DNA of 64,000 nt from Seonamhaeicola maritimus (GTDB taxonomy: Bacteria > Bacteroidota > Bacteroidia > Flavobacteriales > Flavobacteriaceae): positions 1,816,957 to 1,880,956 of the forward strand of contig NZ_VRKQ01000008.1 in assembly GCF_008056315.1 (NCBI RefSeq). The letters are read 5' to 3'. The position numbers were made by a program, and so were the translations under genes. Every line of letters starts with the position of its first letter. Position 1 is the first letter of the stretch. Of this stretch, positions 54,120 through 62,963 are shown piece after piece. The notes beneath the pieces are model-generated. The model was given only the letters and a program-made list of their open reading frames with translations. It was not told the origin of the DNA and made no database searches.

Positions 54120-54779
54120 ATGACCAAACAAGAAAGTGTAAACTTTGTAATTAATACGTTATACAAACTTTATCCTGAAATACCCATTCCGTTAGACCAC
54201 AAAGACCCATATACACTACTTATTGCGGTACTTATGTCTGCTCAAAGCACCGATGTAAGAGTTAATAAAATAACACCTTTACTTTTTGAAAAAGCTGATA
54301 ATCCGTACGATATGGCTAAACTTTCGGTAGAAGAAATCAGGGATATTATAAAACCTGTAGGTTTATCCCCTATGAAAAGCAAAGGTATACATGGGTTATC
54401 TAAAATCCTTATTGATAAATATAATGGTGAAGTACCACAAAGTTTTGAAGCCTTAGAAGCTTTACCTGCTGTAGGACACAAAACGGCCAGTGTAGTAATG
54501 TCTCAAGCTTTTGGAATTCCTGCATTTCCTGTAGACACACATATCCATAGATTAATGTATAGATGGAATTTGAGTAATGGAAAAAATGTAGTTCAAACTG
54601 AAAAAGACGCTAAACGACTATTCCCGAAAGAACTTTGGAATGATTTACATCTTCAAATTATCTGGTATGGCAGGGAATATTCTCCTGCCAGAGGTTGGAA
54701 TCTAGACAAAGATATTATAACAAAAGCTATTGGTAGAAAATCTGTTTTGCAAGAATATTATATAAAGAAAAAGTCCTGA
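54120..54779 (+). CDS. nth: Endonuclease III-type DNA glycosylase without iron-sulfur cluster
   Basis: A 219-residue base-excision-repair enzyme from the ATG at 54120 (the frame is open from a TTG six codons before). The helix-hairpin-helix and catalytic Lys lie in LEALPAVGHKTASVVMSQA (Lys 121) and the catalytic Asp in FPVDTHIHRL (Asp 139), matching E. coli Lys120 and Asp138. The C-terminal [4Fe-4S] loop is replaced by YGREYSPARGWNLDKDI: the whole protein contains no Cys. It should still remove oxidised pyrimidines and nick abasic sites. Divergent from bcp; the terminator hairpin overlaps its stop codon. Confidence 0.93.
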   Translation: MTKQESVNFVINTLYKLYPEIPIPLDHKDPYTLLIAVLMSAQSTDVRVNKITPLLFEKADNPYDMAKLSVEEIRDIIKPVGLSPMKSKGIHGLSKILIDKYNGEVPQSFEALEALPAVGHKTASVVMSQAFGIPAFPVDTHIHRLMYRWNLSNGKNVVQTEKDAKRLFPKELWNDLHLQIIWYGREYSPARGWNLDKDIITKAIGRKSVLQEYYIKKKS

Positions 54780-54797
54780 TTTGCATCAGGACTTTTA
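54770..54797 (+). terminator. Terminator overlapping the nth stop codon
   Basis: AAAGTCCTGAT and ATCAGGACTTT pair over 11 bp around TTGC. The stop codon TGA of nth lies in the 5' arm. Confidence 0.85.
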
Positions 54798-54800
54798 ATT

Positions 54801-54950
54801 TTAATTTAGAAGCGCTTCGAACTTCATTTTATTACAATTTATAACACTTAAAGCCTTAGAGTAATTCAGAAGAAAATTAACCGTTTCTTCTTTCGGTTCA
54901 AGTTCGTTTAAATTTTCAGTAAAATTTTTCTCAGTGTAAAGTTTTGCCAT
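54801..54950 (-). CDS. Small acidic protein (49 residues) next to the ECF sigma gene
   Basis: A 49-codon gene on the minus strand beginning MAKLYTEKNFTEN and ending MKFEALLN. It is soluble and helical-looking with one Cys (VINCNKM) and no signal. It lies 57 bases downstream of the ECF sigma factor gene on the same strand, so it could be its cotranscribed partner. Below the length limits usual for gene callers. The frame is clean and coding-like; I recall similar small genes beside this sigma factor in relatives but cannot name a family. Confidence 0.55.
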   Translation of the reverse strand: MAKLYTEKNFTENLNELEPKEETVNFLLNYSKALSVINCNKMKFEALLN

Positions 54951-55007
54951 TATTATAATTTAAGGATTTATCTTAAATAGTAACGCAGCAAAAATTACAT
55001 TATTGTA

Positions 55008-55598
55008 TTAGTTGGTTAAAACAATATTATGTTTATCAATTATCTTACGTAAATTAATGAGTGCATAACGCATTCTTCCTAGTGCAGTATTGATGCTAAC
55101 ACCTGTTCTTTCTGATATTTCCTTAAAGCTCATGTCATTATACATGCGCATTAATAAAACCTCCTTTTGATCATCAGGAAGCTCATCTACCAACCTTCTA
55201 ACATCATTTTCTACCTGTTCTTTAATTATTGTTTTTTCAGCATTTAAAGCCGAATCACTTAACACAGAAAAAATACTAAACTCACCTGTATTATCAAATT
55301 TTGGCATTCTATTGTTTTTTCTAAAGAAATCAATAACCAAATTATGAGCAATACGCATTACCCAAGGTAAAAACTTACCTTCTTCATTATAAGAACCCGC
55401 TTTTAAAGTTCTAATTACTTTTATAAATGTATCCTGAAAAATATCTTCTGCAATATCTCTATCGTAAACTTTAGAATAGACAAAACTGTAAATTTTCTGT
55501 TTATGTCTGTAGATTAATGTTTCTAAAGCGCTTTCGTCTCCTTTAATGTAACTACTAACAAGCGTTGCGTCTGAAATAAGTTTTTTTTGCATAATCAT
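55008..55598 (-). CDS. ECF-type RNA polymerase sigma-70 family factor
   Basis: A 196-residue sigma factor with region 2 (YRHKQKIYSFVYSKVYDRDIAEDIFQDTFIKVIRTL, then FLPWVMRIAHNLVIDFFRKNNR) and region 4 (ELPDDQKEVLLMRMYNDMSFKEISERTGVSINTALGRMRYALINLRK). There is no anti-sigma gene beside it. In Porphyromonas gingivalis the ECF factor SigP works with PorX; this stand-alone ECF in a porX-bearing region is a candidate equivalent, which is inference only. Starts at either of two ATGs two codons apart. Divergent from uvrA. Confidence 0.92.
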   Translation of the reverse strand: MIMQKKLISDATLVSSYIKGDESALETLIYRHKQKIYSFVYSKVYDRDIAEDIFQDTFIKVIRTLKAGSYNEEGKFLPWVMRIAHNLVIDFFRKNNRMPKFDNTGEFSIFSVLSDSALNAEKTIIKEQVENDVRRLVDELPDDQKEVLLMRMYNDMSFKEISERTGVSINTALGRMRYALINLRKIIDKHNIVLTN

Positions 55599-55702
55599 TA
55601 CTTTTAATGCAAGAAGAGAGGGCTTCTTTGCTTGGGGTTAAATTTTTAAAAGTAATCTTACACTATAGGCGAAAGTTGATTTAATTAGACTGATTGATGT
55701 TT

Positions 55703-55710
55703 CAAATATA
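55703..55710 (-). promoter_or_regulatory. -7 promoter box for the ECF sigma gene
   Basis: TATATTTG on the minus strand matches TAnnTTTG; it predicts a leader of about 95-100 bases containing a small AAGAAG/CTTCTT hairpin. Confidence 0.45.
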
Positions 55711-55801
55711 ACAACAATCGTTCCTAAAACACAAAAAATAAACATATTTTTTCAATCTTTAATACATTTCATCGATACTTTATAAGTCCAAATACTTGTA
55801 G

Positions 55802-55809
55802 TATCTTTG
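55802..55809 (+). promoter_or_regulatory. -7 promoter box for uvrA
   Basis: TATCTTTG matches TAnnTTTG, 25 bases before the ATG at 55834. Its position supports 55834 over the upstream in-frame start at 55807, which would lie inside the box. Confidence 0.6.
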
Positions 55810-55833
55810 CAGGGTTGTTTCCGTAAAAAGCCT

Positions 55834-58617
55834 ATGAACACTAATATTTCAGAAGTAAATCCAAAAGAAAATATTATAATAAAAGGTGCTAAACTGCATA
55901 ATTTAAAAGATATTGATGTTGTTATCCCTAGAAATCAATTAGTGGTTATTACTGGTTTATCTGGGTCTGGAAAATCTAGTTTAGCATTTGATACACTGTA
56001 TGCTGAAGGACAAAGGCGTTATGTAGAAAGCTTATCAAGTTATGCACGTCAATTTTTAGGCAGACTTAATAAACCAAAAGTAGATTATATAAAAGGGATA
56101 GCGCCTGCTATTGCTATAGAACAAAAGGTTAATTCTACCAACCCCAGATCTACAGTAGGTACTACTACTGAAATCTACGACTATCTAAAACTTTTATTTG
56201 CCAGAATTGGCAAAACATATTCACCAGTTTCTGGCAATGAAGTAAAGAAGGACACTGTAACTGATGTTTTAGATTACTTAAAAACTTTTCCTGAAGGCGA
56301 AAAATTATTGCTCCTTGCCCCTATTTATTTAGAAGAAGGGAGAACAATGGCAGACAAACTAAAAGCTTTACAGCAACAAGGATATGCCAGAATTAAAGTT
56401 AAGAGCAATGTAGTAAGAATTGATGAAGCTCAAATTTCTGAAGGTGATCAGGTTCATTTAGTAGTTGATAGGGTTATCACAAAAAATGAAGAAGATTTTT
56501 ATAACCGATTAGCAGATGCCGTTCAAACAGCCTTTTTTGAAGGTAAAGGAGAATGTGCTATTGAAACTCTAAAAGACAATAAGAATAGGGTTTTCAGTAA
56601 TAGATTTGAATTAGATAATATCACCTTTTTAGAACCTAACGTTCATCTTTTTAGTTTTAACAACCCATATGGCGCCTGCCCAAAATGTGAAGGGTACGGA
56701 GACATTATTGGTATAGACGAAGATTTGGTAATACCAAATACTGGGCTTTCAGTTTATGAAAGCGCCATTTTTCCTTGGCGTGGTGAAAGTATGAGTTGGT
56801 ATAAAGACCAATTAGTAAACAGCTCTCATAAATTTGATTTCCCAATACACAAACCTTATTTTGAACTAACTCAAGAACAAAAGCAATTAGTTTGGAATGG
56901 TAATGAGCACTTTGAAGGTTTAAACTCATTCTTTTCAGAATTAGAATCTAAAGCTTATAAGATTCAAAATAGAGTCATGTTATCTCGTTACCGCGGGAAA
57001 ACAAAATGCAAAACTTGTAACGGTAAACGATTACGAGTAGAAGCTAATTATGTAAAAATAAATGGTGCCACCATTACAGATTTGGTTGAAATGCCTTTAA
57101 ACAAACTAGCCAGTTTTTTTAAGCAACTAGAATTAAATGATAATGACACTAAAATTGCATCTAGATTATTAAAGGAAATTAATACTAGATTATCTTTTTT
57201 GGCTAATGTTGGTTTAGATTATTTAACCCTTAATAGGAAATCCAATACACTTTCGGGTGGGGAAAGTCAAAGAATTAATTTGGCAACATCATTGGGTAGC
57301 AGCTTAGTAGGATCAATGTATATTTTAGATGAGCCAAGTATTGGTTTGCACCCAAAAGACACAGAACGTCTTGTTTCCGTATTAAAATCTTTAAGAGATT
57401 TGGGCAATACCGTTATTGTAGTTGAACATGACGAAGACATTATGAAAGCTGCGGATAACATTATTGACATAGGCCCTGAGGCCGGAACTTTTGGAGGTCA
57501 TGTTGTGGCCAAAGGAACCTACAAAGACATTCTAGCATCAGATTCTTTAACAGCTCAATACTTAAATGAATCTTTAAAAATTGAAGTTCCTAAAACTAGA
57601 AGAACCTCTAAGTATCATGTAGATATTATTGGAGCTAGAGAAAATAACTTGAAAAATATTGATGTTAGTTTTCCTTTAGGAATGTTAACCGTAGTTACAG
57701 GTGTTTCGGGTAGCGGAAAGAGCACACTTATCAAAAAGATTCTATATCCAGCATTACAGAAAAAACTAACTGACTTTAGTGATAGACCTGGACAATTCAG
57801 CACTTTAGAAGGTAACTTCAGTAATGTGAAGGCTATTGAGTTTGTAGACCAAAATCCTATTGGCAGATCATCACGATCTAACCCTGTAACATATATTAAA
57901 GCTTATGATGATATAAGGGCGCTGTATTCAAAACAAAAATTGAGTGCCATTAGAAATTATCAAGCAAAACATTTTTCGTTTAATGTTGATGGTGGAAGAT
58001 GCGAAACCTGTAAAGGTGAAGGAGAAGTAACCATTGAAATGCAGTTTATGGCAGATGTTCATTTAGAGTGTGAAACTTGTAAAGGAAGACGCTTTAAAAA
58101 AGAGGTTCTTGAAGTAACTTTTGCCAATAAGAATATTGATGACATTTTAAATCTAACTATTGATGATGCTATTACCTTTTTTGATGCTCAGGAACAATCT
58201 AAGATCAAAAACAAGCTTCAGCCTTTACAAGATGTAGGTTTAGGTTATGTTACACTAGGACAAAGCTCATCTACACTCTCTGGCGGTGAAGCTCAAAGAA
58301 TTAAACTAGCCTCATTTTTGGGCAAAGGAAATAATAAAGATAAGGCCTTATTTATTTTTGATGAACCTACTACCGGCTTACATTTTCATGATATTCAAAA
58401 ATTACTAAAATCGTTTAATGCATTGATTAAAAACGGGCATTCTATTCTTGTAGTAGAACACAATTTAGAACTCATTAAATGTGCAGATTACATCATCGAT
58501 TTAGGACCAGAAGGCGGTGAAAATGGCGGTAAATTAGTAGCAACCGGAACTCCAGAAGAAGTGGTTACTATTAAAACATCAGAAACTGGAAAATATTTAG
58601 TAGAAAAACTAAAATAG
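55834..58617 (+). CDS. uvrA: Excinuclease ABC subunit A
   Basis: A 927-residue DNA-damage sensor of nucleotide excision repair with two ABC ATPase modules. Walker A motifs are GLSGSGKSSLAFDT (about 36) and GVSGSGKSTLIKK (about 630); ABC signatures are LSGGESQRI and LSGGEAQRI. Zinc-binding pairs are CPKCEGYG with CKTCNGKR in the first half and CETCKGEGE with CETCKGRRF in the second. Start taken at 55834, because a promoter box covers the upstream alternative. Normal length for bacterial UvrA. Confidence 0.97.
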   Translation: MNTNISEVNPKENIIIKGAKLHNLKDIDVVIPRNQLVVITGLSGSGKSSLAFDTLYAEGQRRYVESLSSYARQFLGRLNKPKVDYIKGIAPAIAIEQKVNSTNPRSTVGTTTEIYDYLKLLFARIGKTYSPVSGNEVKKDTVTDVLDYLKTFPEGEKLLLLAPIYLEEGRTMADKLKALQQQGYARIKVKSNVVRIDEAQISEGDQVHLVVDRVITKNEEDFYNRLADAVQTAFFEGKGECAIETLKDNKNRVFSNRFELDNITFLEPNVHLFSFNNPYGACPKCEGYGDIIGIDEDLVIPNTGLSVYESAIFPWRGESMSWYKDQLVNSSHKFDFPIHKPYFELTQEQKQLVWNGNEHFEGLNSFFSELESKAYKIQNRVMLSRYRGKTKCKTCNGKRLRVEANYVKINGATITDLVEMPLNKLASFFKQLELNDNDTKIASRLLKEINTRLSFLANVGLDYLTLNRKSNTLSGGESQRINLATSLGSSLVGSMYILDEPSIGLHPKDTERLVSVLKSLRDLGNTVIVVEHDEDIMKAADNIIDIGPEAGTFGGHVVAKGTYKDILASDSLTAQYLNESLKIEVPKTRRTSKYHVDIIGARENNLKNIDVSFPLGMLTVVTGVSGSGKSTLIKKILYPALQKKLTDFSDRPGQFSTLEGNFSNVKAIEFVDQNPIGRSSRSNPVTYIKAYDDIRALYSKQKLSAIRNYQAKHFSFNVDGGRCETCKGEGEVTIEMQFMADVHLECETCKGRRFKKEVLEVTFANKNIDDILNLTIDDAITFFDAQEQSKIKNKLQPLQDVGLGYVTLGQSSSTLSGGEAQRIKLASFLGKGNNKDKALFIFDEPTTGLHFHDIQKLLKSFNALIKNGHSILVVEHNLELIKCADYIIDLGPEGGENGGKLVATGTPEEVVTIKTSETGKYLVEKLK

Positions 58618-58620
58618 CTC

Positions 58621-59697
58621 CTAATACACTAAAAAGCCTACAGCAAATAAAATTGCAATAGCTATTGGCAATACAAAACTCAAGTATATGAATGAGATAA
58701 TATTAGTTTTTATAAAACTAATTATCCATCCAGAGTTATAAAACCTTTTTATGGCAACAAATAAATAAAAGAATGTGGACATCAAAATTAAAAAGTCAAT
58801 CCAATCTGGAATATCAACAATGTAATTTATAATCAGTATTAAGCTAAAAACAGTAAATAAAAAAGAGAAAAAGTAAAAACTAAATACTAAGTGATGGGAG
58901 TAAACACCTTTATTATGATAGAATAGTTTTAAAATTAGAGCAAAAATAGGCAGCAAAACAAATAACGCAATTGGTATAGTGTCATAAACTGCTTGCAGAA
59001 CTTGTCCACCATTACGTTGCTTATGAAACTTTAAAGTTTGTGCATAGAGTTTTCGCTTTAAAAACCCCGCATCTTCATTCATACCCATAGCTTTATAAAT
59101 CTGATTATCTGGCGCATCAGCTGTTATTAAAGAATCTACCTTTTTTGCATTATACCCAAAGTCTAATTGTAAGTCTGAATCTTTAGCAGTATTGGTCTTT
59201 ATTAAGGAATCTATTACTTTCACCTGCTCTTTATCTATGCCTTTAATTCCCTTATCTCTCAATGGTTTCAGTACGCTATCTATTTTTATAGAATCTAAAA
59301 CCTTAACAGCTTTAGTCTTTAAGCTATCGGTTATATGTGGTTTAATCTTAGCATTCTTTAAGGCGTTATCAATGTTTTGAACATTACTTCTAACAACCAG
59401 TACAGACATTAAAAAGAAGAAAATAACAGATATAAAAAGGTACAGTTGAGCGGGGTGTAAATAGAGCAAACGCTTGCCTTCAATAAACTTTCTTGCCAAA
59501 TAACCAGGTTTAAACATTAAGGGCAAAAAGCTCTTAAAAAAGCGTGCATCAAAGGAAAAATAATTACTTATCGTATTGTAAAATAAAACACCAACAGTAA
59601 GATCGTCTTTTGCTTGTTGACCGCAATGTGGACAAAACTTATAATCTTGATCAAATTCCTGTTCGCAATTTTTACAAGTTTCTGTTGAACTTTCCAT
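58621..59697 (-). CDS. DUF3667 family membrane protein with zinc ribbon
   Basis: A 358-residue protein from the ATG at 59697 (MESSTETCKNCEQEF); the frame is open ten codons further. An N-terminal zinc ribbon (CKNCEQEFDQDYKFCPHCGQQ) is followed by the DUF3667 segment (FNTISNYFSFDARFFKSFLPLMFKPGYLARKFIEGKRLLYLHPAQLYLFISV), a long soluble loop (about 125-235) and four or five more hydrophobic helices to the end. Function unknown; the family is common in Bacteroidetes. It ends three bases after the convergent uvrA stop. Confidence 0.85.
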   Translation of the reverse strand: MESSTETCKNCEQEFDQDYKFCPHCGQQAKDDLTVGVLFYNTISNYFSFDARFFKSFLPLMFKPGYLARKFIEGKRLLYLHPAQLYLFISVIFFFLMSVLVVRSNVQNIDNALKNAKIKPHITDSLKTKAVKVLDSIKIDSVLKPLRDKGIKGIDKEQVKVIDSLIKTNTAKDSDLQLDFGYNAKKVDSLITADAPDNQIYKAMGMNEDAGFLKRKLYAQTLKFHKQRNGGQVLQAVYDTIPIALFVLLPIFALILKLFYHNKGVYSHHLVFSFYFFSFLFTVFSLILIINYIVDIPDWIDFLILMSTFFYLFVAIKRFYNSGWIISFIKTNIISFIYLSFVLPIAIAILFAVGFLVY

Positions 59698-59781
59698 TAA
59701 TATGATTGGTTTATATAAAAATAACAAAAAGATTTAAAACTATTGAAACTAAATATTATTGAATATCAACCACTTAAAGTT

Positions 59782-59798
59782 TTGGCATACATATTGAA
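59782..59798 (+). promoter_or_regulatory. Sigma-54-like element before the first secreted repeat protein
   Basis: TTGGCATACATATTGAA has the -24 GG and -12 region TTG of sigma-54 promoters at exact spacing (consensus TGGCAC-N5-TTGC); the -12 C is replaced by A. It lies about 65-80 bases before the ATG at 59862. The paralogue at 63017 has an equally spaced element. Confidence 0.4.
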
Positions 59799-59861
59799 AC
59801 GGTCAATACATAGCGTAAGCCGAAAAGCTAAAGAGTAGGCATTATTTTAAATCCTAGAACT

Positions 59862-60548
59862 ATGAAAAGATTATTACTATTATTCATTAGTTTACTAATG
59901 AGTTCAGCAACAATAACTGCGTCAGAATTTCATTCTGATAAAAAGGGAAAACATTTAGTAAAAAACAAGCGCTATCGCCATGCACAACCTATTATGTTTG
60001 TTGAACGAGGTGTAGAGTTTTTAGTATTTCCTGACGGAAGTTTCGATTTTAATACAAACGTAAATAATATTCAAAATTATGACTATAATAAACGTTTAAG
60101 AGGAAGCAACATTAATTTAAACCATAGAGGCTCTTACGAATACAATAGATATACTAAAAACAGAAAAAGAAGTGTCTCAATTTCTCATGACAGAAATGGT
60201 AAAGTAAGGCGAATTGGATCGGTGTATTTAAACTATGATCGCTATGGGAAAATTAAACGTGTTGGCAATGTTTATATGGAATATAACAGAGGAAATAGAA
60301 GTTTAAAACAAGTTGGCGGTTTACATGTAAACTATAATAACTGGGGCGAAATAGTTAGAACTAGAGGAAGTGTAAACGGATACGATGATTATTGTAATCA
60401 ATGTGGAATTTATTCATGTGATATGAATCATTCTTATACAAAGAAAAAACACCGTCATAATAATTACTACGATGACTGGGATGATGATTACAACAATTAT
60501 TACTACAAAAAAAACGGTAAAGTGAAAAAACACTCAAAACGTAAATAA
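59862..60548 (+). CDS. Secreted repeat protein (first of two paralogues)
   Basis: A 228-residue exported protein with a Sec signal peptide (MKRLLLLFISLLMSSATITAS). It shares with the gene at 63017 the segment VERGVEFLVFPDGSFDFN and a series of short units of the form YDRYGKIKRVGNVYMEYN, repeated about four times (from residue 105 to 170). The C-terminal part is rich in Tyr, Asn, Asp, His and Lys with a CNQCGIYSCD cluster. No enzymatic motif is seen; it may be a structural envelope protein. Followed by a terminator. Confidence 0.8.
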   Translation: MKRLLLLFISLLMSSATITASEFHSDKKGKHLVKNKRYRHAQPIMFVERGVEFLVFPDGSFDFNTNVNNIQNYDYNKRLRGSNINLNHRGSYEYNRYTKNRKRSVSISHDRNGKVRRIGSVYLNYDRYGKIKRVGNVYMEYNRGNRSLKQVGGLHVNYNNWGEIVRTRGSVNGYDDYCNQCGIYSCDMNHSYTKKKHRHNNYYDDWDDDYNNYYYKKNGKVKKHSKRK

Positions 60549-60557
60549 TAATTAATA

Positions 60558-60583
60558 AAAAAGGCACCAATTTGGTGCCTTTT
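60558..60583. terminator. Bidirectional terminator between the repeat protein and type IX cargo genes
   Basis: AAAAGGCACCAA and TTGGTGCCTTTT pair perfectly over 12 bp; it lies between two convergent genes. Confidence 0.9.
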
Positions 60584-60605
60584 CAAACTAATTAAATATA
60601 CATGG

Positions 60606-61340
60606 TTATTTAACAAATTTTAAAGAACCATATGCTGTTGATAAAATATATAAACCAGATTTTAAAGTTTCAACACTAATTTGATTTGAAATTTCACCTT
60701 CTAATACCTCTTGACCCATTAAGTTGTAAATTGAATAACCGCCAACTAACCTATCTCTCATTACAACAGTATTTCTATCTGAACTGTAGTAGGCTTTTAA
60801 ACTCTTCTTGTTAAATTCTGATGTAGATAATATTGCATCAACTTCCGCTTGACTTCTTACATAAACTAAAGTTGGATCACTTGCTCCTGTACCTCCATAA
60901 ATAGTACTTCCACCATCCGGAGTATATGCTAAATAAGTTAAAATACGATAAGTTAAATTGGCATCTGCAGAGTTTAGAACAATGTCATTAGGAATAGTTA
61001 TGCTAGCTGTACTTACACCACCAGTACCAGCTCCAGGATATTGATAAGCTGTATTAGCAACTGTTTCGTTTGCCCACGTTCCTGTTGAAGGGTCAACATC
61101 TGCAAAAGCTTCATCTTGTAGTCCTGCTAGAATAAAATTAAAAACGTCATTTACCCCACCTGTTGAGCCCATTGTATAAGTCATTTCAATAGAAACAACA
61201 TCACCTGGCTTAAAAGTTACAGCTTCTTCACCGTTAATTTGATAATCTGACTTGTTCGTCCAGTCAAAAGTTGGTTCCACTCTCTGAGCAAAAGAAATTG
61301 ACATCAATAATAAAGATAATACTAAAGTAATTTTTTTCAT
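60606..61340 (-). CDS. Secreted protein with type IX secretion C-terminal sorting domain
   Basis: A 244-residue protein with a Sec signal peptide (MKKITLVLSLLLMSISFAQ), a beta-rich domain (about 20-165, with Gly/Thr-rich loops) and a C-terminal type A sorting domain: YSIYNLMGQEVLEGEISNQISVETLKSGLYILS followed by a short basic end (SLKFVK). This is the signal by which the type IX system carries proteins across the outer membrane. The body is not recognised as an enzyme or adhesin. A tandem TTGTCAAGTT repeat lies about 70-90 bases upstream. Confidence 0.88.
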   Translation of the reverse strand: MKKITLVLSLLLMSISFAQRVEPTFDWTNKSDYQINGEEAVTFKPGDVVSIEMTYTMGSTGGVNDVFNFILAGLQDEAFADVDPSTGTWANETVANTAYQYPGAGTGGVSTASITIPNDIVLNSADANLTYRILTYLAYTPDGGSTIYGGTGASDPTLVYVRSQAEVDAILSTSEFNKKSLKAYYSSDRNTVVMRDRLVGGYSIYNLMGQEVLEGEISNQISVETLKSGLYILSTAYGSLKFVK

Positions 61341-61408
61341 ATTTACAATATTTTAGTTAATTAATTACAGCAATAATAATTAAACCCTCAGTTTTTTAAA
61401 GAATTACA

Positions 61409-61429
61409 AACTTGACAATAACTTGACAA
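61409..61429 (-). promoter_or_regulatory. Tandem 10-bp repeat upstream of the type IX cargo gene
   Basis: On the minus strand TTGTCAAGTT occurs twice (61420-61429 and 61409-61418), 11 bp apart, so both copies face the same side of the helix. It is about 70-90 bases before the start of the cargo gene. Likely a binding site for a dimeric regulator; inference only. Confidence 0.4.
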
Positions 61430-61478
61430 ATTGAAAAATACTGATTGTACTTAAGATATAATCCTATAAAAAGGATAA

Positions 61479-62885
61479 TTACTTTATAATCTCTAAAGGA
61501 TTTGTGCTTTTCCATTTCCCTCTGGTGAAATCAGGAAATGACTGAGGTGAACCTCCTTGATTTACAGACCTTTCACTTAAAGGACTAACAGCACTCCAAA
61601 AACAACCTTCATAAACATTTTGATCTAAAGGCTTTCCGTTTCTTAAGCATTCAATAATTCTATAAAGCATCATAAAATCCATCCCACCATGACCTCCCAT
61701 TTTTTTAGATATTGCTCCTAGCCTCTTATATAAAGGATGCTCATACTTTTCATAAATACTAGCCAAGGCATCTCCTTGTACCCAACTATGATGATTTTCA
61801 GAAACTCCTTCTACACCACCTTCAAGAGCTATTCTTGTTGGAAAACCAGCCAAAGCACCTTTGGTTCCTTGAATTAAATTATGACGCGAATATGGCCTAG
61901 GACTTGTTTCATCCCATTGAATCATAATAGTGCGCCCTAAATTTGTTTTAATGATAGAAGTATTCAAATCGCCCCCTTTATAATCTAAAGCATTCCATTT
62001 GTGATTTTTATCGAAATTTTTTGAGGCATAATCTTTTCTACCTAATGCTGGAGTAGAAAATGACACCAAACTATTAAAATTATCTTCTCCTCTGGCCAAA
62101 TTCATGTATTGAGCCACTGGCCCTAATCCATGAGTTGGGTATAAATTCCCATTTCTTTTGGCATAATGATGAGTTCTCCAAGAACCAGTACCCCTCTCTT
62201 CCTGCCGCATTTGCGTTCTTAATTCATGTATATAGGAAGCCTCGCCATGTAAAAGCTCTCCAATCACACCCTGCCTACACATATTTAAATATAGCAGTTC
62301 CTCTCTTCCGTAGTTTACATTTTCCATCATCATACAATGCTTTTGGGTTTGCTCTGAAGTAAAAACAATATCCCACATTTCTTCTAAAGTAACAGCTATA
62401 GGAACTTCAACAAAAGCATGAGCCCCCTTTTTCATTGATTCTATAGCCATAATAGCATGATTATTCCAATTAGTTGAAATAAATACTGCATCTGGCTTAA
62501 CCTCTTCTAGCATCAATCTCCATGAATCTTCAGCACCATGATAGAGTGAAATATTATTATGTCTTTTCCCTTTCCCTATTTCAACACACTTTTCAGCAGA
62601 GTGCTTTGTTAAATCTTCATACAAATCACTTATGGCTACAATTTCAGTTCCTTCTATTGAAGCTAACCTAGAAGTGTGGCCAGATCCTCTAGAACCAACC
62701 CCTATCATTGCAATTCTTACTACATCCATTTTAGGTGCAGTAAAATCTCCCATATATTGATTATTGTTTTCTAATACAAACTCATTTTTAGAGTAAGAAT
62801 TCAATATGCCACCTAAACTTAATGCAACACCCGTTAATGATGTTTTTTTTATAAAACTTCTTCTATTTAGGTTTTTCATTGACAT
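61479..62885 (-). CDS. Tat-exported Gfo/Idh/MocA-fold protein of the GH109 type
   Basis: A 468-residue protein with a twin-arginine signal (NRRSFIKKTSLTGVALSLGG), an NAD-binding Rossmann domain (RIAMIGVGSRGSGHTSRL, VAISDLYED) and a C-terminal Gfo/Idh/MocA domain. ENVNYGREELLYLNMCRQG, NGNLYPTHGLGPVAQYMN and GGHGGMDFMM match family GH109, whose founding member (Elizabethkingia alpha-N-acetylgalactosaminidase) cleaves GalNAc by a NAD-dependent elimination route. Substrate here is not proven. A second ATG two codons in is equally likely as start. Confidence 0.85.
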   Translation of the reverse strand: MSMKNLNRRSFIKKTSLTGVALSLGGILNSYSKNEFVLENNNQYMGDFTAPKMDVVRIAMIGVGSRGSGHTSRLASIEGTEIVAISDLYEDLTKHSAEKCVEIGKGKRHNNISLYHGAEDSWRLMLEEVKPDAVFISTNWNNHAIMAIESMKKGAHAFVEVPIAVTLEEMWDIVFTSEQTQKHCMMMENVNYGREELLYLNMCRQGVIGELLHGEASYIHELRTQMRQEERGTGSWRTHHYAKRNGNLYPTHGLGPVAQYMNLARGEDNFNSLVSFSTPALGRKDYASKNFDKNHKWNALDYKGGDLNTSIIKTNLGRTIMIQWDETSPRPYSRHNLIQGTKGALAGFPTRIALEGGVEGVSENHHSWVQGDALASIYEKYEHPLYKRLGAISKKMGGHGGMDFMMLYRIIECLRNGKPLDQNVYEGCFWSAVSPLSERSVNQGGSPQSFPDFTRGKWKSTNPLEIIK

Positions 62886-62963
62886 GGTTTTTAGTAATTA
62901 ATAAAATTTTCTAATGGTGTTTTAAACTTAATCAAATTTTACATGAAACGCTAAGATATTTTT

